Virus record (IMG/VR): IMGVR_UViG_3300032294_001228
Location: 54,685 to 118,684 of that record
Strand: one strand, 5' to 3'
Source: a virus
Length of the DNA stretch: 64,000 bases
The position numbers and the translations under genes were made by a program. The notes under the pieces were generated by a model. It was not told where the DNA came from. It made no database searches and saw nothing but the letters and a program-made list of their open reading frames with translations. Shown piece by piece: positions 50,096 to 58,815 of the stretch; position 1 is the first letter of the stretch, and each line of letters begins with the position of its first letter.

Positions 50096-50118
50096 AACTT
50101 ATCATTAAGGAGAAACAC

Positions 50119-50850
50119 ATGAGAGACCATCTATTAGACATCGTTCGTAACACTTATGGCCTAGGTAACATTGACTTAGTTAAAATTGTGGGCACAGCAG
50201 AAGAAACATCAATCGAAGCATTAGCTGAAGATCGTTCAGTTATTGTTCAGGGCAAGTTAAACAGTTCAGTAAAAGAGTTTGTTGGTACTTTTGGTATGCC
50301 TAACTTAGGTAAACTAAACACAATCTTAGGTATTCCAGAATATAAAGAAAACGCTAAGATTACATTAAACACACAAGACCGTAACGGCGAAACAGTTCCA
50401 ACAGGCCTACATTTTGAAAATGCCGCAGGCGACTTTAAGAATGATTATCGATTCATGAGCCAAGAGATTATTTTGGACAAACTTAAATCAGTTAAGATGC
50501 GAGCAGTTAACTGGGCTGTGGAGTTTGAACCTACAGTTGCCGCAATCCAAAGACTTAAATTCCAAGCTAGTGCTAACGGTGAAGAAACTGTATTTACTGC
50601 TAAGAAAGAAGGCAATGATTTGAAATTCTTCTTTGGTGATCACAGTACACACGCTGGTAACTTTGTATTCCAAGCAGGTTCAGGTGGCAACTTAACTAAA
50701 GCATTAAGTTTCCCAGTAGCGGCGGTAATCAGCATCTTAAACTTAGCAGGTGACAAGAAATTTAGTCTAAGCGATGATGGTGTGGCACAGATCACTGTAA
50801 ACACAGGTATTGCAACTTACAACTACCTATTACCAGCACAGAGTAAATAA
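50119..50850 (+). CDS. 45: DNA polymerase sliding clamp (T4 gp45-like)
   Basis: 243 aa, near the T4 gp45 size (228). The region 'EFVGTFGMPNLGKLNTILGIPEY' (about 53-75) and later 'FPVAAVISILNLAGDKKFSLSDDGVAQITVNTGIATYNYLLP' are typical of the gp45 beta-clamp fold, seen in cyanophage gp45s. Trimeric clamp for gp43 and, in T4, mobile enhancer of late transcription with gp33/gp55, consistent with the T4-like late boxes in this genome. Strong SD and own promoter; very regular codon choice. Confidence 0.88.
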   Translation: MRDHLLDIVRNTYGLGNIDLVKIVGTAEETSIEALAEDRSVIVQGKLNSSVKEFVGTFGMPNLGKLNTILGIPEYKENAKITLNTQDRNGETVPTGLHFENAAGDFKNDYRFMSQEIILDKLKSVKMRAVNWAVEFEPTVAAIQRLKFQASANGEETVFTAKKEGNDLKFFFGDHSTHAGNFVFQAGSGGNLTKALSFPVAAVISILNLAGDKKFSLSDDGVAQITVNTGIATYNYLLPAQSK

Positions 50851-51422
50851 TGAATCGGTGGGCACACCTAGGACATACTTTAGGTGAGTGTTGGATTGAT
50901 CGTGATAAAGATATCACTTACGTGCATATACCTAAAAATGCCAGCAGTTTTATCAAAGGTTGCTTATTAGCAAGTTTAAAATTCACGCACAGTAACGTGC
51001 CTATTAGGACTAATAGATACTTAGTTGCAGTGCGTGACCCCATTGAACGTTGGGTTAGTGGAATGGCTGAGTATGAGTTCAATAGCAAACAACCAGATAT
51101 AGATTACCAACAAATAACATTCGATGATCATACAGAGACACAGGATTATTTTTTACAAGATATCGTAATTAAAAATACTGATTTTATTATGGTTAACGAC
51201 AATCTAAGAACAAACTTAAAACGTTGGTTTGATGAATTTGGGTATCGTATTGATGTTGATAATATGACGCAATATAACGCTAGTCTAAATACAAGCAAAC
51301 AATATTTAAAACTTAAATATCAGACAATCGTTGACAGCGACCCTAACTTTGTGTTAAACTTAAAGAAACACTACGCCAATGACTACAAATTAATTAATTC
51401 GGTAAAATATTATGGAACGTGA
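50850..51422 (+). CDS. Sulfotransferase family 2-like protein
   Basis: 190 aa, one-base overlap with the clamp gene. 'ITYVHIPKNASSFIKG' (about 24-39) is the PAPS 5'-phosphosulfate loop of Sulfotransfer_2 proteins (HIPKxAGS/T-like), and 'YLVAVRDPIERWVSGMAE' (about 64-81) is the 3'-phosphate motif (RDPxxRxxS). Clearest sulfotransferase in the window. The acceptor is unknown. Overlaps the dpdA start by 11 nt. Confidence 0.78.
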   Translation: MNRWAHLGHTLGECWIDRDKDITYVHIPKNASSFIKGCLLASLKFTHSNVPIRTNRYLVAVRDPIERWVSGMAEYEFNSKQPDIDYQQITFDDHTETQDYFLQDIVIKNTDFIMVNDNLRTNLKRWFDEFGYRIDVDNMTQYNASLNTSKQYLKLKYQTIVDSDPNFVLNLKKHYANDYKLINSVKYYGT

Positions 51423-52953
51423 TAACTTAACCAGCAAGCAACTAGACTATGCTGTATTCTTACCAGCATTAAGTGGCTTCTATGCTACCTATGTAGGTAA
51501 ACAACGTCATGATCCAAACTATGTAGATCCAGTACGTATCCCAGCAGACTTTGAGAATGGTATAGAAGGTCTTAATTGGCTAAATCCTGATGCGGCATAC
51601 TTTCCATATCATTGGGCACTGTATTCTGCAGGTCATGCGGAATTAGATGTAAACAAACACAGTCCTAAAGAAGATATGGTCAGAAATAGAGATCGTAGCC
51701 GCAGTTTTATCTTAGGTGATAGTGGTGGTTTCCAAATTGGTAAGGGTGTATGGGAAGGTGATTGGAAAGATCCCAACTGCCCCAAAGCACAGAAGAAACG
51801 TGAACTGGTATTGTCTTGGATGGATGCTTATATGGATCGTGGCATGATCTTAGATATTCCGGCGTGGGTTGCTCGTAGTCCAGCGGGTCGTAAGGCCACC
51901 GGTATCAACACATACATCGAAGCAGTGCAAGGTACTTACATCAATAACGATTACTTCATGAAGAATCGCACAGGTGCATGTAAGTTCTTAAATGTTCTAC
52001 AGGGTGAGAATCATGCTGACGCAGATGATTGGTATGATCGCATGAAGAAATACTGTGATCCAAAACAATACAGTCAACCATTTGAAGGTTGGGCCATGGG
52101 TGGTCAGAACATGTGTGATGTACACTTGGTTTTACGCAGATTAGTCGAATTACGCTTTGATGGGTTACTTGAAAAAGGTTTACATGATTGGATGCACTTC
52201 TTGGGTACAAGTAAACTTGAGTGGGCATGTTTATTAACAGACATACAGAGAGCAGTTAGAAAGTATCATAATGAAAACTTTACAATATCGTTTGACTGCG
52301 CTAGTCCATTCTTGGCTAGTGCTAATGGGCAGATCTATATCCAAACAGAAATCACCGACAGAGAAAAATGGGTCTACAGAATGGTACCTAGTGTCGATGA
52401 TAAAAAATATGCTACAGACACCCGCAGGTTTAGCGACGCAGTTCTTCAAGACAAGTTATTTGCTAATTTTACAGATAGTCCAATTAGTCAACGTTGCACT
52501 ATTAAAGATGTCTGCATTTATAAACCTGGTGATCTAAACAAGATCGGTAAAGAAGGTAAGACCAGCTGGGACAGTTTCAGTTATGCTATACAGATGGGGC
52601 ATAACGTTTGGAGCCATATCTCAGCAGTGCAAGAAGCCAATCGTCAATATGACCAAGGTGTTACTCCTCGTATGCTAGTGCAAGAAACATTTGATCGTGT
52701 TTACTTTAAAGATGTAGTAGAAGCTATCTTTGCTACCAGCAACAAAGGTGAAGCATTGGCTATCATCGAAGATTTCAGCAAGTTCTGGATGAGTATCATT
52801 GGTACACGTGGTGCTACAGGTAAGAAAACAGTTAATGCGTCAACTATGTTTAGTAGCTTATTCGAAAGTGAAGAACCTGAAGAACATCATGTAGATGACA
52901 GTGGATTAGATAAAACTAATTTAGATAATTTAGAAAACGAGTTAGGAGAATAA
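51412..52953 (+). CDS. dpdA: DpdA-like DNA 7-deazaguanine transglycosylase (TGT family)
   Basis: 513 aa. TGT-type (beta/alpha)8 barrel: 'ILGDSGGFQIGKG' (D103, the TGT DSGGFQ general acid/base) and 'SFDCASPFLASANG' (D295, the nucleophile position corresponding to 'FDC..PTR..RNG'). 'FLNVLQGEN' and 'EGWAMGGQN' correspond to the VQGG and GG(S)vGE-like substrate loops. DpdA proteins exchange guanine in phage DNA for preQ0-derived bases. With folE and queE 4-8 kb on, this implies modified DNA. The zinc site of tRNA TGTs is not apparent. Confidence 0.85.
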   Translation: MERDNLTSKQLDYAVFLPALSGFYATYVGKQRHDPNYVDPVRIPADFENGIEGLNWLNPDAAYFPYHWALYSAGHAELDVNKHSPKEDMVRNRDRSRSFILGDSGGFQIGKGVWEGDWKDPNCPKAQKKRELVLSWMDAYMDRGMILDIPAWVARSPAGRKATGINTYIEAVQGTYINNDYFMKNRTGACKFLNVLQGENHADADDWYDRMKKYCDPKQYSQPFEGWAMGGQNMCDVHLVLRRLVELRFDGLLEKGLHDWMHFLGTSKLEWACLLTDIQRAVRKYHNENFTISFDCASPFLASANGQIYIQTEITDREKWVYRMVPSVDDKKYATDTRRFSDAVLQDKLFANFTDSPISQRCTIKDVCIYKPGDLNKIGKEGKTSWDSFSYAIQMGHNVWSHISAVQEANRQYDQGVTPRMLVQETFDRVYFKDVVEAIFATSNKGEALAIIEDFSKFWMSIIGTRGATGKKTVNASTMFSSLFESEEPEEHHVDDSGLDKTNLDNLENELGE

Positions 52954-52954
52954 T

Positions 52955-53194
52955 ATGACCATGGGTAAACAAATATTCTACCATAATTTAAAAAATGGTG
53001 GCATTCCAGAATTGACGAGTTATTTAGAAATCCTAAAAGAGCAACATAAAGAATTAGAAAAAAAGATAGCCAATGGGTATACCCATTATCTAGATGACGA
53101 GCATCTCGGCAAAATCAAACATGAGAAGTTAAACATCAAAAGACGGATAGTTGAAATCGAAGAAAAGCTAAAGGCACATGAAAATGAAGCGTGA
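52955..53194 (+). CDS. YdcH/DUF465-like small protein
   Basis: 79 aa, 1 nt after dpdA. 'HKELEKKIANGYTHYLDDEHLGKIKHEKLNIKRRIVEIEEKL' (about 31-72) matches the DUF465/YdcH helical hairpin ('L...H..Ld..I....... d...l..LKk.KL.lKd.i..l'). Function in phages unknown. Confidence 0.65.
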   Translation: MTMGKQIFYHNLKNGGIPELTSYLEILKEQHKELEKKIANGYTHYLDDEHLGKIKHEKLNIKRRIVEIEEKLKAHENEA

Positions 53195-53711
53195 TTATGC
53201 AGATGGCGTAAAAGAAAACATAACATTCTTTACAGGTATAGAGATTGAACAGACTCCGGCCTACGGCATGAAGACATTGTTTGTTGTGGGCATACAATGC
53301 AGTGAAGAGATCATCGCACTAGCCAAGGAAAAAGATTGTAAACACATTTACTTTGGTGCTAATCAAAGTTTCCCTGCACTAGCTACAGACGATGCGGATT
53401 CGTGGCGTCCATGGGAACGTATGATCGATCAATGTTTAGATGCAGATCTTTGGTGCACTTTAGATTTTGATGTAAGTGCAGTTCAAGGTGTGCTTGAATG
53501 CATGTTTATCGGGCATCGACGTTTTATTCCACAAGTTTCGGTTAAATTACCATACTTGACACAGCTTGGATATAATGCTACAATTAAGCTAGACGACTTA
53601 GACTTTGAACACAGTAATCCAGGTGTTTGGTGCCATCGTCTACGTGATTTAACAACAACTGATACTTTTACTGATTGGGATCAGTATAGTAAGGATGAAA
53701 TAATCAAATGA
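53178..53711 (+). CDS. Conserved T4-like phage protein near dpdA
   Basis: 177 aa. Begins 'MKMKRDYADGVKENITFFTGIEIEQTPAYGMKTLFVVG', a pattern I recognise from conserved hypothetical proteins of T4-like cyanophages. Contains 'IYFGANQSFP' and 'LWCTLDFDVSAVQGVLECMF'; overall alpha/beta with a TIM-like repetition ('DLWCTLDFD', 'PQVSVKLPYL'). Resembles a radical-SAM-independent (QueE-associated) gene by position only. Overlaps the upstream gene by 17 nt and the QueD-like gene by 4 nt, so it may belong to the deazaguanine operon. Confidence 0.6.
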   Translation: MKMKRDYADGVKENITFFTGIEIEQTPAYGMKTLFVVGIQCSEEIIALAKEKDCKHIYFGANQSFPALATDDADSWRPWERMIDQCLDADLWCTLDFDVSAVQGVLECMFIGHRRFIPQVSVKLPYLTQLGYNATIKLDDLDFEHSNPGVWCHRLRDLTTTDTFTDWDQYSKDEIIK

Positions 53712-54136
53712 TATTAGAAGAACGTGAACGTATAGAACGGATCAAAAAATCTGCACAGAAAAAAGTATGGGTCACTTTCCAACGCGAAGGTATTCATTGT
53801 TTTCCAGCGGCGGCTAATGATCCTAAACTGGCAGATGTAGCATTTTTAGCTAGCCCACATCGTCATATATTTCATTTCCGTGTGGCAATAGATGTATTCC
53901 ATGATGATCGTGAACTAGAGTTTATACAATTTAAACGCTGGTTGGAAGCATTATATGTAAATACAGTATTACAACTAGATTATAAAAGTTGTGAAATGAT
54001 TTCAGATGATCTGTATCTACAAATTGCTCAAAAGTATCCCAATCGTGATGTTTGGATAGAAGTATCTGAAGATGGCGAAAACGGGAGTTATGCTGAGTAC
54101 AACCTTACTCGTCCTTACCAAACGGTAACTGTTTAA
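53708..54136 (+). CDS. QueD-like T-fold candidate (6-carboxytetrahydropterin synthase-related)
   Basis: 142 aa. By eye it aligns with QueD/PTPS: 'FQREGIHCFP' with the first zinc His, 'SPHRHIFHFRVAIDVF' with the HGH zinc pair, 'ELEFIQFKRWLEALY' with the 'MVxDFxxLK' helix, 'LDYKSCE' with 'LDHxxLN', and a final 'IEVSEDGENGSYAEY' with the 'VWETxxxxAEY' strand. The catalytic Cys before the HxH is missing. A divergent PTPS fold is plausible and fits between dpdA and folE/queE. A simple conserved hypothetical is the alternative. Confidence 0.45.
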   Translation: MILEERERIERIKKSAQKKVWVTFQREGIHCFPAAANDPKLADVAFLASPHRHIFHFRVAIDVFHDDRELEFIQFKRWLEALYVNTVLQLDYKSCEMISDDLYLQIAQKYPNRDVWIEVSEDGENGSYAEYNLTRPYQTVTV

Positions 54137-54137
54137 A

Positions 54138-54854
54138 ATGAAAATATTAGTAAGTGGATGTTCTTTTACTTCAGGTTTGAAATTTGAACTAGAAAAAAAT
54201 GACCCAAAAATATGGCCAAATTTGCTGTCGACTGCGTTAAATGCAGAAGTAGTTAATGTTGGTGTTTCTGGATACGACAACTCAGGTATTTTTTTAAATG
54301 CCGTTAGTGAGTTTACTGCTACTAACTATGATTTAATTTTAATACAGATAACTGCATTAAACAGAGTAGTAGTGTCACCTACGTTTGAAGGTTCGTATGT
54401 AATTACTCGATATAACAGTTCTTCCATTTTCTATAATATGGACGACGAAGAATATCAAAAATTTTACAAATCATTTACAAAGTTAAATAATGATTTTGAA
54501 CATTGGAAAAGACTAATACTTATTATTAAATCTCTGCAAAATTTTATCAATCAAGGATATAATATTAAAATTATAAATGGATTGATGGAATGGGATCAGT
54601 CATTTTTTACCACAGACGATTCTAATTTTGCTAAAAATATTTTAGATTTTCACATGTTGCCCGATAAGTTAATTCAAAAAGGATTAGATATTATTAATCT
54701 TGATAAAAAACTAATAAATTTAAATCATTGGATAAATCCATTTGATTCAATGAGAAAAATGCAAATAGATACCGTATTAAAATCTGATCAGCACCCAGGT
54801 CCTAAGACTCATAAACTAGTGGCTGATTTAATATTATCAAAATTAAATTTTTAA
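54138..54854 (+). CDS. SGNH/GDSL hydrolase-like protein
   Basis: 238 aa. Block I 'VSGCSFTSG' (nucleophile Ser near residue 9), block II-like 'NVGVSGYDNSG' (Gly/Asn oxyanion), and block V 'SDQHPGPKTHKL' (DxxH, about 218-229) as in SGNH hydrolases. May deacetylate or esterify surface polysaccharide, fitting with the glycosyltransferase and aminotransferase genes that follow. AT-rich compared with neighbours. Confidence 0.65.
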   Translation: MKILVSGCSFTSGLKFELEKNDPKIWPNLLSTALNAEVVNVGVSGYDNSGIFLNAVSEFTATNYDLILIQITALNRVVVSPTFEGSYVITRYNSSSIFYNMDDEEYQKFYKSFTKLNNDFEHWKRLILIIKSLQNFINQGYNIKIINGLMEWDQSFFTTDDSNFAKNILDFHMLPDKLIQKGLDIINLDKKLINLNHWINPFDSMRKMQIDTVLKSDQHPGPKTHKLVADLILSKLNF

Positions 54855-54872
54855 CCCCAAGGAGACATAATA

Positions 54873-54952
54873 TGCAATTAAATAAATTAGCAAAAGTAAA
54901 TGATAGTTTTACCGTAATCGCAGTATACAACACATCAACACTTGCTGACTAA
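54873..54952 (+). pseudogene. Possible small gene with a one-base frame disruption
   Basis: A strong AGGAGA site precedes the ATG at 54873, but the frame stops after 14 codons (TAA at 54915-54917). Reading resumes in another frame to 54952. A small T4-like gene broken by one base loss, a sequencing error, or chance. Not required by the surrounding genes. Confidence 0.3.
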
Positions 54953-54962
54953 GGAGAAAAAG

Positions 54963-55202
54963 ATGGCAGCACAACCAGTCTGGCTTAAAAAGTATCTACG
55001 CATGAGCCCAGAAGTAAGACAAATTTTCAATGACCTAGACGCATGGTGTAACTACTGTCGTTTCCGCATGATCAAGTTTGATCCAGCGGATCTTTATCGT
55101 AGCATAGAATACAAAGAATGGCAAGAGCGTCGCAAGAAACGCCAACAATGGCAGGCTCGCAACGGTGTTGTTCGCAACTACAATAATAACAGAGGTCAAT
55201 AA
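54963..55202 (+). CDS. Conserved T4-like phage protein
   Basis: 79 aa from the ATG at 54963, preceded by AAGGAG (54951). Begins 'MAAQPVWLKKYLRMSPEVRQIFNDLDAWCNYCRFRMIKFDPADLY', which matches my memory of conserved short cyanophage proteins. Helical, with CNYC and a basic tail. Stop overlaps the next ATG. Confidence 0.68.
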   Translation: MAAQPVWLKKYLRMSPEVRQIFNDLDAWCNYCRFRMIKFDPADLYRSIEYKEWQERRKKRQQWQARNGVVRNYNNNRGQ

Positions 55203-56278
55203 TGGCTGTATTTCTAGTTGATCTAGAAGCAGTTGAAACCAGGTACACGGGTCAATGGAAGACTCATGTACCCAATCTCTTACGAAAGGCGGGACATGAT
55301 GTATACGTTATACAAGGCCCTACCGATATTCCTCCAGCTACTACCCCCGGTGCTTTTCTCAACTTTGGTGGCACAAATGTTTACAAGGCTAATCAAGTTG
55401 AACAGATTGGGCGCCTGTTTACGGATGGTAAGATTTCTACTGGAGATCATTTCATTTTTACTGATGCTTGGCATCCTGGTATCATTAATCTTAAATACAT
55501 GTCCGAACTGTTGGGTATCAAAATAACAATCCACGCACTTTGGCATGCTGGTAGTTATGATCCGCAGGACTTCTTAGGACGACTGATTGGTGATGCGCCT
55601 TGGGTCAGACATGCTGAAAAAGCATTCTTTGAAGCTATTGACTATAACTACTTTGCCACAGACTTCCATGTCGACATGTTTACTTTTAACTTGTATAAAG
55701 CAAGAAAAAGTACATTTGGTAATAAAATAGTACGCAGTGGATGGCCGATGGAATATATGGCAGAAACACTTAAACCTTATGCTAGTGTACCTAAACGTAA
55801 TTTAATCTTATTCCCACATCGAATTGCACCTGAGAAACAGGTTAATATATTCCGTAATCTAGCTGTAGAATTACCTGAATACGAGTTCGTAGTATGTCAA
55901 GATCAAGAACTAACCAAAGAAGAATATCACACTTTACTTGGCGAAAGTAAAATTGTATTCTCAGCCAACCTACAAGAAACCTTAGGTATTAGTTGTTATG
56001 AAGGTATGCTGGTAGGTGCTATTCCAATGGTACCAGATCGACTAAGTTATAAAGAAATGTATGGTAGTTTGTTTAAATATCCCAGTGAATGGACAGAGTC
56101 ATGGGATAGTTATCACGATCATAAAGAAGATCTTAAAGCTCGTATCCGTGAACATATGGAAAATTTTGATGCTCGCCACGACTTTGTACGCAGTAACGCA
56201 GAACATCTTACACAAGAATTCTTTTCAGCAACTAAAATCTTAGAAACTATCAGTGGCAAATCCCTTCGAGAAGATTAA
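55202..56278 (+). CDS. GT-B glycosyltransferase
   Basis: 358 aa. The C-terminal half contains 'LILFPHRIAPEKQVNIF' and 'SANLQETLGISCYEGMLVGAIPMVPDRLSY' (about 257-286), the ExxxxxxxE acceptor/donor motif of GT4-type GT-B glycosyltransferases. The N-terminal half is a Rossmann-like domain with 'DLEAVETRYTGQW' start, a pattern I recall from T4-like phages. Presumably transfers a sugar to a phage or host glycan. The next gene, a partial aminotransferase, overlaps by 26 nt. Confidence 0.78.
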   Translation: MAVFLVDLEAVETRYTGQWKTHVPNLLRKAGHDVYVIQGPTDIPPATTPGAFLNFGGTNVYKANQVEQIGRLFTDGKISTGDHFIFTDAWHPGIINLKYMSELLGIKITIHALWHAGSYDPQDFLGRLIGDAPWVRHAEKAFFEAIDYNYFATDFHVDMFTFNLYKARKSTFGNKIVRSGWPMEYMAETLKPYASVPKRNLILFPHRIAPEKQVNIFRNLAVELPEYEFVVCQDQELTKEEYHTLLGESKIVFSANLQETLGISCYEGMLVGAIPMVPDRLSYKEMYGSLFKYPSEWTESWDSYHDHKEDLKARIREHMENFDARHDFVRSNAEHLTQEFFSATKILETISGKSLRED

Positions 56279-56837
56279 CGAATTTGAACAGGCTCTAGCC
56301 AAGTTTACAGGTGCACCTTATGCTGTCATGACAGACTGTTGCACTCATGCTATTGAGTTATGTTTGAGATATGATGCTATTACACGTGTGGTATTTCCAG
56401 CACATACCTATCTCAGTATACCAATGACCATGCACAAGCTAGATATTGAATACAGTTATAGCGACAAAACATGGATAGGTGAATATCAGTTCATAGGCAC
56501 ACGTATCTGGGACAGTGCTAGACTGCTTAAAGAAGGTATGTACCGTAAAAATCAGCTACAATGTTTGAGCTTTGGCTATACCAAACCACTTGAAATTGGG
56601 CGTGGGGGTGCTATACTTACTGATGATGTGGAAATTTATGACATCTTAAGTCAGCAACGTTACGATGGCCGTGATTTGAATATAAGTCCCTGGCAAAATC
56701 AAAAGACTTTTCGTGTAGGCTATCACTATAAACCCACAGTTGAAGAAGCTGTTAAAGGGTTGGAATTATTATCAGATGTTGATCAAACGCCTAAATATCA
56801 TCAATATCCGGACCTACGTGAAATTATTATCAAATAA
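56253..56837 (+). CDS. DegT/DnrJ-type aminotransferase, shortened
   Basis: 194 aa from a GTG at 56253; about half of normal length (about 370). 'FTGAPYAVMTDCCTHAIELCLR' and 'RVVFPAHTYLSIPMTMHKL' are the PLP-family N-terminal domain, and the catalytic Lys lies in 'LSFGYTKPLEIGRGGAIL' (about 109-126). The C-terminal small domain is missing. It may be functional as a compact variant of the sugar aminotransferase family, with homologues in phages. Works on nucleotide-sugar intermediates in other systems. Confidence 0.7.
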   Translation: MANPFEKINEFEQALAKFTGAPYAVMTDCCTHAIELCLRYDAITRVVFPAHTYLSIPMTMHKLDIEYSYSDKTWIGEYQFIGTRIWDSARLLKEGMYRKNQLQCLSFGYTKPLEIGRGGAILTDDVEIYDILSQQRYDGRDLNISPWQNQKTFRVGYHYKPTVEEAVKGLELLSDVDQTPKYHQYPDLREIIIK

Positions 56838-56839
56838 TC

Positions 56840-56868
56840 TTGACCTAGACCTAAATAACCTATATACT
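56840..56868 (+). promoter_or_regulatory. Sigma70-like promoter for folE
   Basis: TTGACC (56840-56845), 17-nt spacer, TATACT (56863-56868), giving a leader of about 35 nt before the ATG at 56911. Confidence 0.6.
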
Positions 56869-56910
56869 ATAACAATATGGCAATCCTCTGCCTTAACATC
56901 GGAGACTTAA

Positions 56911-57603
56911 ATGAGCAATAAAATCAGTGATATTATCCTTGAACGTATCAGTAATGATGGTACGAGATATTGGGCAGGTGATAATATATCAAAATATATC
57001 AAAGACGAAGAACGAGCACAGTTAGTAGATGAACTGACTGAGAAATTTGAAGGTGTGCTTGACAGTCTATTAATTGATCGACACACAGATCCAAACAGTC
57101 AAGGCACTGCACGTCGACTAGCAAAAATGTATCTATATGAGATCATGGCAGGACGTTATGATCCAGCACCAGATGCCACAGCTTTTCCAAATGATAGTGA
57201 GGATCGTTATGAAGGTATGCTGGTGGTTCGCAGTGAGCTTCGTAGTATGTGTAGTCATCATCATCAACCTGTAGCTGGCGTTGCTTATATTGGTATTATC
57301 GCCGCACAGAAACTTATTGGCCTTAGCAAGTATACTCGTATTGCTCAATGGTGTAGTCGTCGTGGCACACTGCAAGAAGAACTAGCTAACGACATCGCCC
57401 GAGAAATAATGAAAGCCACAGGCAGTGAAAATGTAGCAGTCTACATACAGGCCACACATGGTTGCTGTGAGAATCGTGGTATCATGGCACATAGCAGTCT
57501 AACACAGACTACTGTGCTTAAAGGTGCGTTCAAAGAAGATGGTAATACTAAGAAAGAATTCTTTGACAACATCAAACTACAACAGGAGTTTGCCCCAAGA
57601 TGA
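56911..57603 (+). CDS. folE: GTP cyclohydrolase I
   Basis: 230 aa, FolE size. Zinc ligands: Cys in 'RSMCSHHHQP' and Cys in 'THGCCENRG', with His after the first Cys; 'AAQKLIGLSKYTRI' and 'LTQTTVL' are conserved family segments. Converts GTP to dihydroneopterin triphosphate, the first step of preQ0 synthesis. With queE (58816), a QueD-like candidate and dpdA it supplies 7-deazaguanine for DNA modification. Own promoter. Confidence 0.93.
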   Translation: MSNKISDIILERISNDGTRYWAGDNISKYIKDEERAQLVDELTEKFEGVLDSLLIDRHTDPNSQGTARRLAKMYLYEIMAGRYDPAPDATAFPNDSEDRYEGMLVVRSELRSMCSHHHQPVAGVAYIGIIAAQKLIGLSKYTRIAQWCSRRGTLQEELANDIAREIMKATGSENVAVYIQATHGCCENRGIMAHSSLTQTTVLKGAFKEDGNTKKEFFDNIKLQQEFAPR

Positions 57604-57932
57604 TCGATTTAAAAGCCTTAAGTTTACGATATTTTTATCTATTTTCAAGTAAAAATTTAGATGAGATTAGTAAGATGTTCGCACCAGATTGCCAACTACG
57701 CGATTGGGAAAATGCAGCAGTAGGCAAAGATGATGTGGTAGCTGTCTATGAAAAGATTTTCAACAGCGTTGAAAGTATCGCAGTCACTCCAGGTGCAATA
57801 TATGAAGATGGAGATAACATCATAGCTGAACTATTGATTACTATCAACGGTACAGAACAAATATTTGTAACAGACGTCATTACCTACAACGAAGATGGTA
57901 AGATCATCAGCGTTAGAGCATACAAAGGATAA
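57600..57932 (+). CDS. SnoaL/NTF2-like small protein
   Basis: 110 aa, ATGA overlap with folE. 'SLRYFYLFSSKNLDEISKMFAPDCQLRDWENAAVGKDDVVAVYEKIF' (about 7-53) matches the SnoaL-like polyketide-cyclase/NTF2 fold. The cone-shaped beta fold binds small hydrophobic or cofactor molecules; role unknown. Confidence 0.68.
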   Translation: MIDLKALSLRYFYLFSSKNLDEISKMFAPDCQLRDWENAAVGKDDVVAVYEKIFNSVESIAVTPGAIYEDGDNIIAELLITINGTEQIFVTDVITYNEDGKIISVRAYKG

Positions 57933-57935
57933 ACA

Positions 57936-58238
57936 ATGCGTTGGATTAAACGTAAAATTTGCGGTTGGTTGGGTGTAGAACGCTACGATGATTGGGGTGA
58001 TGATGTGATGCCTATTAGAGATAGCGTAAGGATAAAAAGTGATGCCCCTAGTTTCTTTGATCGTAATCCAGAAAGCAATTTCCGTATCTATAATGCCACA
58101 GGTGGTATGATTCTCGAAGTCGGCCGCTGGGATAAGTCGCGTAGTGAATGGATCACAAACATGCATATTATAAATGATGATGAAGAGAACAAGACCGATG
58201 CTATTGCTAAGATTATGACCATGGAGTTAATGAGATGA
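57936..58238 (+). CDS. Conserved hypothetical protein
   Basis: 100 aa, follows the SnoaL gene by 3 nt. 'KKRKICGWLGVERYDD' type start, then 'FRIYNATGGMILEVGRWD' (about 48-65), a beta-hairpin with repeated strands. Pattern resembles cyanophage hypothetical proteins with 'FxIYxAxGGxVVExxxYD'. Overlaps the following gene (ATGA). Confidence 0.58.
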   Translation: MRWIKRKICGWLGVERYDDWGDDVMPIRDSVRIKSDAPSFFDRNPESNFRIYNATGGMILEVGRWDKSRSEWITNMHIINDDEENKTDAIAKIMTMELMR

Positions 58239-58780
58239 AAAAATTATATGTTAGTGACGTAGATATTAGAGAATACGTAAATCGTATCAGTTTTCAAATG
58301 TATAAAGATAACTGGCGTCCGGATTATATCGTGGGATTGACACGCGGCGGATTAGTTCCTGCTGTGTACATGAGTCACACATTAGATATCCCCATGCATA
58401 CATTAAAAGTAGCCTTACGTGATAACGCAGATACCGAAAGTAACTGCTGGATGGCTGAAGATGCTTTTGGCTACGTCAGTGCTAGTACTGTTCCTAGACC
58501 AGAGGGTGAACCCACTACGGATCCAGCTCTACGTAAAAACATTTTGATCTTAGATGACATCAACGATACAGGTGCTACATTAGATTGGATCATACAAGAT
58601 TGGCAAGGTAGCAATTTACCTAACGATCCAGCTTGGACAGACATATGGGGAAACAACGTTCGTTTTGCTGTACTATTTGATAATCTCAGCAGTAAGTTTA
58701 GTCGTTGCGTTGACTACTATGCTATGACTATAAACAAAGCAGAAGAAGATGTTTGGATTGTTTATCCATGGGAACATTAA
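58235..58780 (+). CDS. Phosphoribosyltransferase-like protein
   Basis: 181 aa. 'IVGLTRGGLVPAVYMSHTL' (about 32-50) and the PRPP motif 'ILILDDINDTGATLDWI' (about 108-124) are diagnostic for type I phosphoribosyltransferases (hypoxanthine-type). May salvage purine or be a regulatory PRTase. It sits between folE and queE, so a link to purine supply for deazaguanine synthesis is possible. Confidence 0.82.
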   Translation: MKKLYVSDVDIREYVNRISFQMYKDNWRPDYIVGLTRGGLVPAVYMSHTLDIPMHTLKVALRDNADTESNCWMAEDAFGYVSASTVPRPEGEPTTDPALRKNILILDDINDTGATLDWIIQDWQGSNLPNDPAWTDIWGNNVRFAVLFDNLSSKFSRCVDYYAMTINKAEEDVWIVYPWEH

Positions 58781-58809
58781 TTGACTTTATTCATAAACTC
58801 TAGTATAAT
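58781..58809 (+). promoter_or_regulatory. Sigma70-like promoter giving a leaderless queE mRNA
   Basis: TTGACT (58781-58786), 17-nt spacer, TATAAT (58804-58809). ATG at 58816 is 6 nt after the -10; no SD. Confidence 0.7.
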
Positions 58810-58815
58810 CACATT

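Noticed and set aside
53708-54136. RegA-like translational repressor
   Set aside because: No similarity to T4 RegA; HxH and other positions fit a T-fold better.
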